NCBI GenBank assembly: GCA_030592655.1 | Contig: JAUVIQ010000011.1 | Location: 1 to 27,230 of the forward strand | Reading direction: 5' to 3' | From: Planctomycetales bacterium | GTDB taxonomy: Bacteria; Planctomycetota; Phycisphaerae; SM23-33 | DNA: 27,230 bases | Part shown: positions 8,450-15,939 of the stretch, in pieces | Layout of the letters: the number at the start of each line of letters is the position of its first letter | Position numbering within the stretch: the stretch's first letter is position 1 | Translations under genes and position numbers: made by a program | The notes under the pieces: generated by a model | What the model saw: the letters and a program-made list of their open reading frames with translations, nothing else | Databases searched by the model: none | What the model was told of the DNA's origin: nothing

Positions 8450-8482
8450 GTTCACTATACTAAAGTCTAATATAATAAACAA
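8450..8482. promoter_or_regulatory. Overlapping divergent promoters with tandem 15-bp operator candidate
   Basis: Read on the minus strand, two adjacent 15-bp units, TTTATTATATTAGAC (8479-8465) and TTTAGTATAGTGAAC (8464-8450), match at 11 of 15 positions. The tdh promoter reads TTGTTT (8482-8477), 17 bp, TATAGT (8459-8454). The regulator's -10 is TATAAT (8471-8476, plus strand), with no good -35. Each repeat covers one -10 box, so a protein bound to both would control both genes. The XRE-cupin protein is the natural candidate. Confidence 0.55.
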
Positions 8483-9070
8483 ATGGCAAAAGTCAATAAA
8501 CATTCTGAAAAAAAATCCCCCGCCCGCCACGGCGGTCGCCTCAAGTCGCTCAGGTTAGCCCGAGGCCTGACGCTTGAGCAACTCTCCCGCATGGCCGGTG
8601 TCTCAAAGGCGATGCTGTCGCAGATCGAACAGGACAAGGTCAACCCGACGGTGGCTGTCATGCTCAAGATCGCAAGGGCGATGCAACTGAACATCAGCGA
8701 CCTGATCGACTCGCCGAGCAGGGAGAATATCTTTCGCATCATCCCCGCTTCCGACGATCACTACACATTCCGGTCCGACCCGCTTTGCACGATCCGCACG
8801 CTCAGCCCGCTGAGCCTGGAAAAGAGCATCGAGTTTTACCACCTGAAACTCGAAGCCGGCGGAGAACTGCAATCCGAGCCGCACTTCCCCGGTACCGAAG
8901 AGTTCCTGCACATCACGCGAGGGCAGATGAGCGTCGCCAGCGGCGACCAGACCGCCGAGATAAAAAAAGGCGACTCGATCCACTATCGCGTGGACATATC
9001 CCACACCCTGCGCAACACCGCAAGAGGCCCCGCCGAAGCGTACATGATCGTCCGATACAGGGGCGAATGA
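8483..9070 (+). CDS. XRE-family transcriptional regulator with cupin domain
   Basis: The 195-residue protein has a Lys/Arg-rich N-terminus and then a lambda-repressor-type helix-turn-helix at about residues 18-73 ('LRLARGLTLEQLSRMAGVSKAMLSQIEQDKVNPTV'). The C-terminal cupin barrel (about 100-192) includes 'FPGTEEFLHITRG' and 'GDSIHYRVDISHTLRNT'. Such proteins usually sense a small metabolite in the cupin pocket. It is divergent from tdh-kbl with a 67-bp gap, so it probably regulates threonine degradation and itself; the ligand could be threonine or glycine, which is inference. The TATAAT ends only 6 nt before the ATG and no Shine-Dalgarno is present, so the transcript is probably leaderless. 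Confidence 0.85.
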   Translation: MAKVNKHSEKKSPARHGGRLKSLRLARGLTLEQLSRMAGVSKAMLSQIEQDKVNPTVAVMLKIARAMQLNISDLIDSPSRENIFRIIPASDDHYTFRSDPLCTIRTLSPLSLEKSIEFYHLKLEAGGELQSEPHFPGTEEFLHITRGQMSVASGDQTAEIKKGDSIHYRVDISHTLRNTARGPAEAYMIVRYRGE

Positions 9071-9093
9071 TCGCCTGACGAGGCAGAGTGGGC

Positions 9094-9122
9094 TTGTCAA
9101 AATCGGGGTTTTGTGGTATCCT
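9094..9122 (+). promoter_or_regulatory. Promoter of the PEP-CTERM phosphoesterase gene
   Basis: TTGTCA (9094-9099), a 17-bp spacer and TATCCT (9117-9122) fit a housekeeping promoter. The leader from about 9129 to 9260 is ~130 nt long. I looked for a cyclic-di-GMP riboswitch in it and saw no match. Confidence 0.5.
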
Positions 9123-9260
9123 GTCTGTTAAGTCGTCGGCACAGGCGGTGGCTGTATCGAACTGCTCAAAAGCCGATGAGAGGCTCGTTCAGGTAGTTTT
9201 TTCGCAAGTGTTGTAACACCGCGCGCGGAATTGCACTTGATGGCAAGGAGGTAATTTAAT

Positions 9261-10283
9261 ATGAATTGTGTCCGGAAAGCATTCGTCTTTAAGTTCATCG
9301 GTGCGTCAGTCTTTTGGGGATTCCTTGCTTCAACGTCTCTCGCCGGAACGCCGTGGCGATTCGTCGTTACCGGCGACAGTCGGGGTAGCGATAACGGCGT
9401 AAATACGACCATCCTCTCTGAAATAGCCACCGAGATTATCAACCAGAACGCCGACTTTGTCATTTTTCCCGGCGACCTTATCAATGGCAACACTTCGGAT
9501 CAGAGCGTAATGGAAAGTCAGTTCAACACGTGGCGAAACACGATGCTGCCGGTCTATGACGCCGGTATCGAGGTGTATGCCTGTCGCGGAAATCACGATG
9601 ACGACAATGTATCGGCCTGGAACAACGTCTTCGGCGATTTGCCCGATAACGGACCCGTCGGCGAGATAAATATGACCTATTTTGTTCCACACAAGAACGC
9701 CTTCGTCGTCGCCCTGGATCAGTATGCCGACTCAAACAAGCGCAGGATTAATCAGCCGTGGCTTGACACCCAGTTGGCGGCAAACATCCGCCCGCACGTC
9801 TTTGCCTTCGCCCACGAACCTCTTTTTGACGTGTACTATGCAACCGGCCCGGATGACTATCCGACCGAGCGGGACGCATTCTGGAACAGTATCGCAGACG
9901 CCGGTGGGCGGACGTATTTCTGTGGCCACACCCACTTCTACAACCACGCCCGCATCGATGACGGCGACGGAAACCCGGACAACGACGTACATCAGATCGT
10001 CGTCGCGACGGCGGGAGCGCCGCTCTATAACTGGGACGGCAATTACGACGGGAATAATACCACCTTCACGCCGGAAAACGTCTTCCACGCGAAACAGTAC
10101 GGCTACGCCTTGTTCGAGATTGATGGGCTGAACGTAACGATGACCTGGATGGAGCAAACCAGCGCCGGCACATACGAGGCCGGTAACGTCTGGAGTTACA
10201 CTGTCCCGGAACCCGCCTCCGTGAGTATGCTGCTGTTGGGCGCTGTGTCGCTGTTGAAGCGAAAACGACAATACCGAGCGTAG
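9261..10283 (+). CDS. Secreted metallophosphoesterase with PEP-CTERM sorting signal
   Basis: The 340-residue protein starts after a textbook AAGGAGG site (9245-9251). It has a signal peptide (about 1-28, ending STSLA-G). The calcineurin-like phosphoesterase motifs appear in order: 'GDSRG' (38-42, metal ligand D39), 'GDLI' (71-74), 'GNHD' (110-113), 'AHEP' (184-187) and 'GHTH' (222-225). The two-metal site is therefore complete. The C-terminus (315-340) is a PEP-CTERM signal: 'VPEPAS', a short hydrophobic stretch and 'KRKR'. That predicts processing by an exosortase encoded elsewhere and delivery to the envelope or extracellular matrix. The natural phosphoester substrate cannot be told from the sequence. 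Confidence 0.92.
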   Translation: MNCVRKAFVFKFIGASVFWGFLASTSLAGTPWRFVVTGDSRGSDNGVNTTILSEIATEIINQNADFVIFPGDLINGNTSDQSVMESQFNTWRNTMLPVYDAGIEVYACRGNHDDDNVSAWNNVFGDLPDNGPVGEINMTYFVPHKNAFVVALDQYADSNKRRINQPWLDTQLAANIRPHVFAFAHEPLFDVYYATGPDDYPTERDAFWNSIADAGGRTYFCGHTHFYNHARIDDGDGNPDNDVHQIVVATAGAPLYNWDGNYDGNNTTFTPENVFHAKQYGYALFEIDGLNVTMTWMEQTSAGTYEAGNVWSYTVPEPASVSMLLLGAVSLLKRKRQYRA

Positions 10284-10376
10284 TCGAGGCTCTGCGGCGT
10301 CGGAGAAAGTGAACGAGCGGGTTTGTTGCAGACGCCGCTGCAACTACCGCCCGGCAGGCTCGACATCCAATTTTTT
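10283..10376 (+). terminator. Two-tier stem followed by T-run after the phosphoesterase gene
   Basis: An outer stem GTCGAG (10283-10288) / CTCGAC (10359-10364) encloses an inner stem GCGGCGTC (10294-10301) / GACGCCGC (10331-10338). A T6 run begins 6 nt after the outer stem (10371-10376). A competing hairpin GTTGCAG/CTGCAAC lies at 10325-10344. It could end the upstream transcript, but the large loop makes it atypical. The rest of the gap to 10496 shows no gene. Confidence 0.4.
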
Positions 10377-10496
10377 CCGTTTATCAAACCCGCGTACCAG
10401 CCGCAACCATACGGTCCCATGTGAGCAAGCAGCTCGTTTGGGCGGATTACTCTAACTTTTTTCCGTTCTTTTTTACTTCTGTTGGTTTTGTTCGCA

Positions 10497-10526
10497 TTGC
10501 CTGTCCTGTGGGTTCGCGGCTATGAT
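10497..10526 (+). promoter_or_regulatory. Promoter of the nitroreductase gene
   Basis: TTGCCT (10497-10502), an 18-bp spacer and TATGAT (10521-10526). Transcription from near 10533 would exclude the upstream in-frame ATG at 10522 and fits the start at 10585. Confidence 0.45.
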
Positions 10527-10584
10527 ATGCGGCAGCGAAGAACCGGGCGCTGCCAAGTTACTCTTTGGAAAAGGAGATCAGAAC

Positions 10585-11124
10585 ATGACACTCGAAGAGA
10601 TTATAACCACCAGGCGTTCCGTGCGCAGTTACACCGATAAGCCCGTCTCGAAAGAGGCTATTACGAAGTTGCTGGACATGGCCCGTTGGGCGCCGTACGC
10701 CTCGGAATGTCGGCGGTTTGTAGCCGTTGCCGAAGCCGACGGAAAAGACCTGCTGGCCAAGGCTGCGAGGCGGGACTTTATCGCCACCGCTCCGGTCATC
10801 ATCGTCGTCGGGGCTGACACCGAGGTCTTCGCCGAGAAGGGTTCTGTCTGGCACAGATGGGATGCTTATAAGTGGAGGGGGCTTTTCTACATCCAGGACA
10901 CTGCCGCCGCCATCCAGAACCTGATGCTGACGGCTGTGGAGATAGGGTTGGGGACGTGCTGGATAGGCTCGTTCAACGAGGGCGACGTAGCCAAGGCCGT
11001 CGGTTTTCCCGCCGGCGTCAGGCCGGTGGCGATGATTCCCGTAGGTCATCCCGCCAAGCCGCAAAAAAAGGCCGAACGCGCACCGTTAGAAGAAATCGTC
11101 TCCTGGGAAAAATACACTGATTGA
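10585..11124 (+). CDS. Nitroreductase-family flavoprotein
   Basis: The protein has 179 residues from the ATG at 10585, which has an AAGGAGAT ribosome-binding site. The frame is open from 10522 but that start overlaps the promoter. The N-terminal 'TRRSVRSYTDKPVS' (9-22), 'LLDMARWAPYASECRRF' and the C-terminal 'GLGTCWIGSFNEGDV' are typical of the FMN-binding nitroreductase superfamily; the first motif contacts the FMN phosphate. These enzymes use NAD(P)H to reduce quinones, nitro compounds or other acceptors, and the substrate cannot be predicted here. Its TGA lies 29 nt before the likely pabB start, so the two are probably co-transcribed. Confidence 0.85.
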   Translation: MTLEEIITTRRSVRSYTDKPVSKEAITKLLDMARWAPYASECRRFVAVAEADGKDLLAKAARRDFIATAPVIIVVGADTEVFAEKGSVWHRWDAYKWRGLFYIQDTAAAIQNLMLTAVEIGLGTCWIGSFNEGDVAKAVGFPAGVRPVAMIPVGHPAKPQKKAERAPLEEIVSWEKYTD

Positions 11125-11153
11125 CGAAATGGCTATTACTGTTTGTGAAACAA

Positions 11154-12575
11154 ATGTTCACGACGCTTACAGATCATAAACCGATTACGGCGCGGGTGTG
11201 CTATGAGGCGCTGGAGGCCGACGCTGCGCCGGGGGCGGTGGTCGATGCGCTTTCGCGCCAGCCATATCCTGCCATGCTGGAGAGTGCCGCTGAGGACCCG
11301 CGTTACGGGCAATACACGGTTATTGCCTGCCGACCAAGGGAAATTATAACCCTCCGCGACGGTAGATTACTGAACCGCAATGGTGCGGAACTTCCCGGAT
11401 CGACGGTCCGGCGGGCACTGCGGTCGGCGTTGTCGATGGTGCGGACGAGGGGTAAATCGCCGGTTCCCTATGGGCCGGGGTGGATCGGGTATATCGGGTA
11501 CGAGTTCGGACGGCACCTGGAACGCCTTCCGGGCCGGGCACAGCGAGACACGTCGCTGCCCGACCTGCATCTGGCGTTCTACGACGCGACGGCTGTCTAT
11601 GACGCTATCGAAAAACGCTGGACGCTGACCTGGCTGGCGTTTGACGAACCGAATCGCAAAGGCGAAGAATCCGCCGAAAACTTACGAGCAATTCTTGAAT
11701 CCGCCCGCGAAACGGACAAGCCGTTCAAGGAAGCAAAAAAAACAGATGTTGATGCTCGGAGCAACTTTTCGCCTGATGAATACCGACGTACCGTCGCGCG
11801 GTGTATCGACTACATTGCGGCTGGGGATATTTTCCAGGTGAACCTTTCGCAGCGCTTCACGGTCTCCGACGCTCCGTCGCCGACGGCGATTTACAAGACC
11901 CTCCGCCATCGGAACCCTGCCTGGTATTCCGCCATGCTGCTTTTCGAGGATTCAGCCGTTATCAGCAGTTCGCCGGAACTGTTTCTGCGTGTTCGCGGAC
12001 GAGATGTTTTGACCCGCCCGATTAAAGGTACGCGCCGACGGACTTGTCAGCCGGACGAGGACGCCACAGCAGCGGCTGAATTACTCGCCAGCGAAAAAGA
12101 CAACGCCGAACTGGCGATGATCATCGACCTGCTGCGGAACGATTTGGGCAGGGTTTGCCGGTACGGCTCGGTCCGCGTAGCCGATCGGCGGGAACTCGAG
12201 ACGCACCCGACGGTCTTTCACCTGGTCGGATCGGTTGTCGGCGAACTATGCGACGGGCTTGGGGTTGTTGATTTACTGGCTGCGACGTTTCCCGGCGGGT
12301 CAATCACAGGCGCGCCGAAGATTCGCGCGATGGAAATTATCGACGAACTCGAACCGGTCGCTCGCGGCGTCTATACCGGCTCAATCGGATACATCGGTGC
12401 GGACGGCGACTGCGAATTGAACATCGCTATCCGTACCATCGCCTGGGACCGTGGCAATGCCCACGTCCAGGTCGGCGGGGGTATCGTCGCCGATTCCACG
12501 CCCGAAGGCGAATACATCGAAACGCTCGACAAGGCCCGCGCGGTCCTCGAAGCAATCGCCCAGGCGGGCGGATGA
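11154..12575 (+). CDS. pabB: Aminodeoxychorismate synthase component I
   Basis: This 473-residue chorismate-binding enzyme is expected to convert chorismate to 4-amino-4-deoxychorismate, with ammonia from a PabA glutaminase that is not in the window. The decisive motif is 'PIKGTRRR' with K291: PabB enzymes have a lysine here, while TrpE has alanine (PIAGT). Other family blocks are 'GDIFQVNLSQRF' (234-245), 'SSSPELFLR', 'NDLGRVC' and 'PGGSITGAPK'. I chose the ATG at 11154; TTG 11121 overlaps the stop of the nitroreductase gene, and GTG 11145 is also possible. No start has a strong ribosome-binding site, so translational coupling is likely. A class-IV aminotransferase that could act as PabC lies 1.6 kb away on the other strand. 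Confidence 0.85.
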   Translation: MFTTLTDHKPITARVCYEALEADAAPGAVVDALSRQPYPAMLESAAEDPRYGQYTVIACRPREIITLRDGRLLNRNGAELPGSTVRRALRSALSMVRTRGKSPVPYGPGWIGYIGYEFGRHLERLPGRAQRDTSLPDLHLAFYDATAVYDAIEKRWTLTWLAFDEPNRKGEESAENLRAILESARETDKPFKEAKKTDVDARSNFSPDEYRRTVARCIDYIAAGDIFQVNLSQRFTVSDAPSPTAIYKTLRHRNPAWYSAMLLFEDSAVISSSPELFLRVRGRDVLTRPIKGTRRRTCQPDEDATAAAELLASEKDNAELAMIIDLLRNDLGRVCRYGSVRVADRRELETHPTVFHLVGSVVGELCDGLGVVDLLAATFPGGSITGAPKIRAMEIIDELEPVARGVYTGSIGYIGADGDCELNIAIRTIAWDRGNAHVQVGGGIVADSTPEGEYIETLDKARAVLEAIAQAGG

Positions 12576-12576
12576 A

Positions 12577-14097
12577 TTACTGAATTACCGCAATCCTGTG
12601 AGTTCCTGAAGAGAATGTGTAAGTCGTATATTCGCCTTTCCCGTCAACCGAAAACTTCCTGCCGTCTGTGTATTCAACTGTAACAGCCGCGCCCCTCATC
12701 GACCGCACATTGTATGGCGAACGCTTTTCGTTTCTGATAACAGCATTGCCTTTGGTGATTCCGTATGTATATCCCGATTTCTCCGGAGAATGGACCTCGT
12801 TGCCTTCAATGAGAACCTTTTTCCCGCCGTACTGTCCTATGCCGTAGGAAGGACAGGTAATGTGATTACCGTGAACCGTCATGTTGGTTACACCGCGCAT
12901 GTTGCTGCCGCATATAGGCCCGCGTATCTTGTTTTTCAGTACGAGAACGTCCCGCCAGACGCCCCCAAAGTTGATGCCGTTGTTTCCTTTCTCCCAGGTG
13001 CAATTATTAATCACCCAGTACTCGCCGCCGTTTGCGCGGAGAGGCGCAAGTCGCGTGTCGTGCGAATGGCAATTCTCTATCGTTATGTAGTCCCCTTGTA
13101 TGTCGAATCCGTTATGCCGCGGACAGTCATAGACTTTGGTGTTTCTCAGAATGACGTGATTTCCGGAAGAAGGGTGCTTCCTGGTCGGCTTCAGCCCGAT
13201 GCCGTTCCATCCGGCGTCGTGCACCGTGCAGTTCTCTATAACCGAATACGTAACATCTCTGAAATATATGCAATCCACGCCTTTTCGGGCCATTCGAACC
13301 TCACAGTTCAGAATCTTTATTCCCGTTACGTTGCGCGCGTCTATGCCGAAGCCGCCGCCGTCGTAGCGGCAGACAACTCCATCGATTGTTATATGATTGG
13401 CCCTTATTGATATTTGAGAAGTGGTAACACGTCTGCTTTTATGGGCCTTCAGCGTGATGGGGGCCTCTGGAATTCCGTGATGGTTTGCGAACTGCACGAA
13501 AGAATACTTCCCATCCGCGACGTGGATCGTATCCCCCGCTTCGGCCTTACGGGCGGCATGACGGAGACTCACCCACGCGGTCTTCAGGGACAAGCCGTCA
13601 TTTGCGTCATTACCGTCGGGTTTGACATAGTATGTTCTGGGCAAGTCGCGGCTTTTTCTTGCCGCTCTTATTATCTTTTCCAGTTCCCCGGTGGTGCGAG
13701 TGGTAAAGGTATAGTCCCTGGATATTGATTCTTTACCCTTATAATCCACGGCTCTGATTCTGAAATGGTATTTCTTCCCCGGCGCAAGGCCCGCAATCCT
13801 GACGGGATGCCAATAACTCAGACCCTCTTCTTTGGTCAGTTTCCCATACTTCCTGTCCAATCCGTATTCGATCCGTCCCGTTGCCGCGATGTTTGTATCC
13901 CATCGGATAATGGCCGAAGTGTCCCTGACAGCCACAGCCTTGACATTCAGAAAGATTTTGGACGGCGCCTTGACCTTTCTCACAGCGGCGGACGTCGGCG
14001 CACACGCGGCTACTGACGCCGCAAGGACGGCCAACAAAGATAACATGCAAATACTTCCGCCATAACTCATCCGCTTTCCGTTATTTCCTGTTTGCAT
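12577..14097 (-). CDS. Secreted right-handed beta-helix (lipo)protein with fibronectin-III-like domain
   Basis: The protein has 506 residues from the ATG at 14097 (GGAG upstream); an ATG at 14130 with AAAGGA is equally possible. The N-terminal hydrophobic stretch ends in 'SVAAC', a plausible lipobox, so it may be a lipoprotein. Next comes a fibronectin-III-like domain (about 40-140; 'SAIIRWDTNIAATGRIEYG', 'LAPGKKYHFRIRAVD'). A parallel beta-helix follows from about 155 on, starting 'YYVKPDGNDANDGLSLKTAW', the usual opening of secreted pectate-lyase-like proteins, with many 'I.NC.V.....GI' coils. The last ~50 residues form a separate beta domain. It probably binds or cleaves polysaccharide; no catalytic residue set is evident to me. 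Confidence 0.8.
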   Translation of the reverse strand: MQTGNNGKRMSYGGSICMLSLLAVLAASVAACAPTSAAVRKVKAPSKIFLNVKAVAVRDTSAIIRWDTNIAATGRIEYGLDRKYGKLTKEEGLSYWHPVRIAGLAPGKKYHFRIRAVDYKGKESISRDYTFTTRTTGELEKIIRAARKSRDLPRTYYVKPDGNDANDGLSLKTAWVSLRHAARKAEAGDTIHVADGKYSFVQFANHHGIPEAPITLKAHKSRRVTTSQISIRANHITIDGVVCRYDGGGFGIDARNVTGIKILNCEVRMARKGVDCIYFRDVTYSVIENCTVHDAGWNGIGLKPTRKHPSSGNHVILRNTKVYDCPRHNGFDIQGDYITIENCHSHDTRLAPLRANGGEYWVINNCTWEKGNNGINFGGVWRDVLVLKNKIRGPICGSNMRGVTNMTVHGNHITCPSYGIGQYGGKKVLIEGNEVHSPEKSGYTYGITKGNAVIRNEKRSPYNVRSMRGAAVTVEYTDGRKFSVDGKGEYTTYTFSSGTHRIAVIQ

Positions 14098-14202
14098 AAT
14101 CGTGTTCTCCAGGTTTTTCACAAGGTACATCGGTTTCCTTTGCGCTGTCGAACCAGACGGTGGGATTCCGCTTCCAGTTGGGACACTTCGTGTCGCTCTA
14201 CC

Positions 14203-15063
14203 CTACATCCTATCTTTCGGACATTCTTTTTCCAGCAGTTGTTCGTATGCGTTCAGGAGTTTTTTCGTAACCGGTCCTGGTTTTTCGTCGCCGACGGGTG
14301 TTTTCGCGATTCGCACTACCGGACGGAGGCCGGCGGTCGAAGAGGTAAGGAACATCTCATCGGCGGATGCGACATCTTCGCCGGTGATGGGTTTGTCGGC
14401 GTGGCAGGTAATGTCGAGTTTTTCGCACAGTTCGATGACGGCTTGGCGGATTATTCCCGGCAGGACGGGCGTGTCCAGCGGCGGCGTCGAAAGCTCGCCG
14501 CTACGGACGATAAAGACGTTGCAGAAGCACGCTTCAGCCAGGTGCCCCGCCTCGGTGAACCACAATGCCTCTTCCGCCCCTGCCGTCGCGGCGGCTTGAC
14601 GGGCAAGGACTCTCGGCAGATAGCATCCGGTCTTCAGTCCGCCCATCGGGTCGGCCGTGAACTGGCGAACGCCGGAAACTATCACGCCGATACCCTGCTC
14701 GTACCACCACTTCGGATACGCCTCCAGCGCCGAAGCCGTTACAACGACCGTCGGCTCGCCAAGCCCCACCGGGCCGGGGCTGATGGTGATCCTGATTCGC
14801 CCTTCGGCGATTTCGTTGGCTTTGAGAATTTCGGCGACCGCGGCGGTCAGTCCGTCGGCAGTGGCTTCGTGGCGGATGCCTATCTTCTCGGCCATACCCA
14901 GCAGCCGGGCGATATGCCTGTCCAGGCGAAAGGCTTTACCGTTGTGGCTCCGCAGCGTCGTGAATACGCTCGCTCCGTGCAGGAAACCCGTATCAAAGAC
15001 GCTCAAAGACGCCCTCGATTCCGGGAGGATTTCACCGTTGAGATAGACGTATTTGTCAGCCAT
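14203..15063 (-). CDS. Class-IV PLP aminotransferase/lyase (aminodeoxychorismate lyase or branched-chain aminotransferase)
   Basis: The protein has 286 residues from the ATG at 15063 ('MADKYVYLNGEILPES'). The longer open frame upstream encodes part of a palindromic repeat and is not native. Family marks are 'SVFDTGFLHGASVFTTLR', the PLP lysine in 'GGLKTGCYLPRVLARQAA', and 'TEAGHLAEACFCNVFIVRSGEL'. The fold covers PabC, IlvE and D-amino-acid aminotransferase and these are hard to separate by eye. The nearby pabB favours PabC, which makes p-aminobenzoate and pyruvate from aminodeoxychorismate, but the genes are on opposite strands. No strong ribosome-binding site is seen. Confidence 0.8.
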   Translation of the reverse strand: MADKYVYLNGEILPESRASLSVFDTGFLHGASVFTTLRSHNGKAFRLDRHIARLLGMAEKIGIRHEATADGLTAAVAEILKANEIAEGRIRITISPGPVGLGEPTVVVTASALEAYPKWWYEQGIGVIVSGVRQFTADPMGGLKTGCYLPRVLARQAAATAGAEEALWFTEAGHLAEACFCNVFIVRSGELSTPPLDTPVLPGIIRQAVIELCEKLDITCHADKPITGEDVASADEMFLTSSTAGLRPVVRIAKTPVGDEKPGPVTKKLLNAYEQLLEKECPKDRM

Positions 15064-15083
15064 GCTGCAAATCTTAACAGACT

Positions 15084-15170
15084 GAACCACAAAGGACACG
15101 AAGAACACAAAGAAAAGAAAAAAACAAAAAACTCTTTTTCTCTTCGTGTCCTTTGTGCTCTTTGTGGTTC
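15084..15170. repeat. Imperfect palindrome built from 9-10 bp units
   Basis: The end units GAACCACAAAG (15084-15094) and CTTTGTGGTTC (15160-15170) are perfect complements. Inside, GGACACGAAG (15094-15103) pairs with CTTCGTGTCC (15142-15151), but the unit order differs between the arms. This is a common dispersed repeat whose translation gives spurious 'NHKGHEEHKE'-like peptides. It fills the gap between the flavoprotein and aminotransferase genes and supplies part of the flavoprotein stop codon (15171-15169). Confidence 0.8.
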
Positions 15171-15729
15171 ATCTTCCCAGCGTTTTTCCGAAGTCGTATG
15201 CCCGTTGGATTTCCGGGTGTTCAGGGCCGACGGGATTGTCATGTTTTGTCGAATGGACCCTGAAATACTCGATCGTCCTGATGCCGAAGTATTCTTCCAA
15301 CCGGGCACGCATCCAGTCGAGAACGAAGTCATAGGCTTTATACCACTGGGCTCCGTAGGTTATCCCCAGCACGACTCGCGTCCCGGGGCGCGGATAGAAA
15401 ATCTCCAGGTTCTGCCCGAGGTAGCAGTACATCCGCTGGATGAATGTCATTGTTTGGGCCGAAATGTGGTCGAGGTATATCGGCGAGGCGATAACCAGCA
15501 CGTCTGTCTCCGGAGCGGCCCGGTAAAACTCGCTCATCCCGTCTTCGATAACACACTGCTGCGAGTCTTTGCACGCCTTACAGGCGTTACAGGGACTGAT
15601 TATCATCCGCCCCAGTTCCAACAGATTGGTTTGGCACCCCGTCTCGGCTGCTCCCTTGAGAATTGCTTCGACGAGTGCTGCTGTATTCCCCCCGACCCGG
15701 CCGCTACCGTTGATACCGAGAACTTTCAT
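15169..15729 (-). CDS. NAD(P)H-dependent FMN reductase / flavodoxin-fold flavoprotein
   Basis: The protein has 186 residues from the ATG at 15729 ('MKVLGINGSGRVGGNTAALVEAIL'). The first block is the phosphate-binding loop for FMN. The block 'CNACKACKDSQQCVIEDGM' (about 46-64) is the usual cysteine cluster of this family, which in iron-sulfur flavoproteins holds a 4Fe-4S cluster. 'ASPIYLDHISAQTMTFIQR' (about 81-99) is the second FMN contact region. Such enzymes shuttle electrons to quinones, metals or other acceptors and are common in anaerobes. An in-frame extension to 15768 is not family-like. The stop lies inside a palindromic repeat. Confidence 0.85.
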   Translation of the reverse strand: MKVLGINGSGRVGGNTAALVEAILKGAAETGCQTNLLELGRMIISPCNACKACKDSQQCVIEDGMSEFYRAAPETDVLVIASPIYLDHISAQTMTFIQRMYCYLGQNLEIFYPRPGTRVVLGITYGAQWYKAYDFVLDWMRARLEEYFGIRTIEYFRVHSTKHDNPVGPEHPEIQRAYDFGKTLGR

Positions 15730-15849
15730 TGATTTCGCCTTTCGCGCCGGGGGACGGAAAATCAACACGCTTGCCTCCCAGCAGACTCACACGCGTAATA
15801 CCCGTGTTGCTTTAACTATTGTTTGCTTCAGATGTTGCGCTTATCCGAT

Positions 15850-15926
15850 TTGTGGCTCACGGTTGACCCACAAACCGCCTTGTGGGTCGTTTTTTGGTTT
15901 TTGCGACCCACAACAACCTTTGTCGC
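15850..15926. repeat. Cluster of GACCCACAA/TTGTGGGTC inverted repeats with terminator-like hairpin
   Basis: GACCCACAA (15865-15873) pairs with TTGTGGGTC (15880-15888) around a 6-nt loop and is followed by T6 (15890-15895), the form of an intrinsic terminator on the plus strand. A second GACCCACAA (15905-15913) can pair with the same TTGTGGGTC instead. A TTGTGG at 15850-15855 and a GCGAC/GTCGC stem (15903-15907/15922-15926) add further alternatives. No plus-strand gene ends here; on the minus strand it lies between fic and the flavoprotein gene. Confidence 0.65.
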
Positions 15927-15939
15927 TCATGAATGGACC

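Noticed and set aside
9129..9260. Possible cyclic-di-GMP riboswitch upstream of the PEP-CTERM gene
   Set aside because: None of the conserved GEMM blocks is present; only a moderately long leader.
10196..10420. 74-codon minus-strand frame after the phosphoesterase gene
   Set aside because: Overlaps the phosphoesterase 3' end and the stem structure; no start site or family signal.
11154..12575. Anthranilate synthase component I (trpE) as the identity of the chorismate enzyme
   Set aside because: The active-site motif is PIKGT, which marks PabB; TrpE has PIAGT. trpC is also far away and not linked.
14092..15732. 546-codon plus-strand open frame across the aminotransferase and flavoprotein genes
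   Set aside because: Antisense shadow of two well-supported minus-strand genes; it includes the spurious 'NHKGHEEHKE' peptide encoded by the palindrome.
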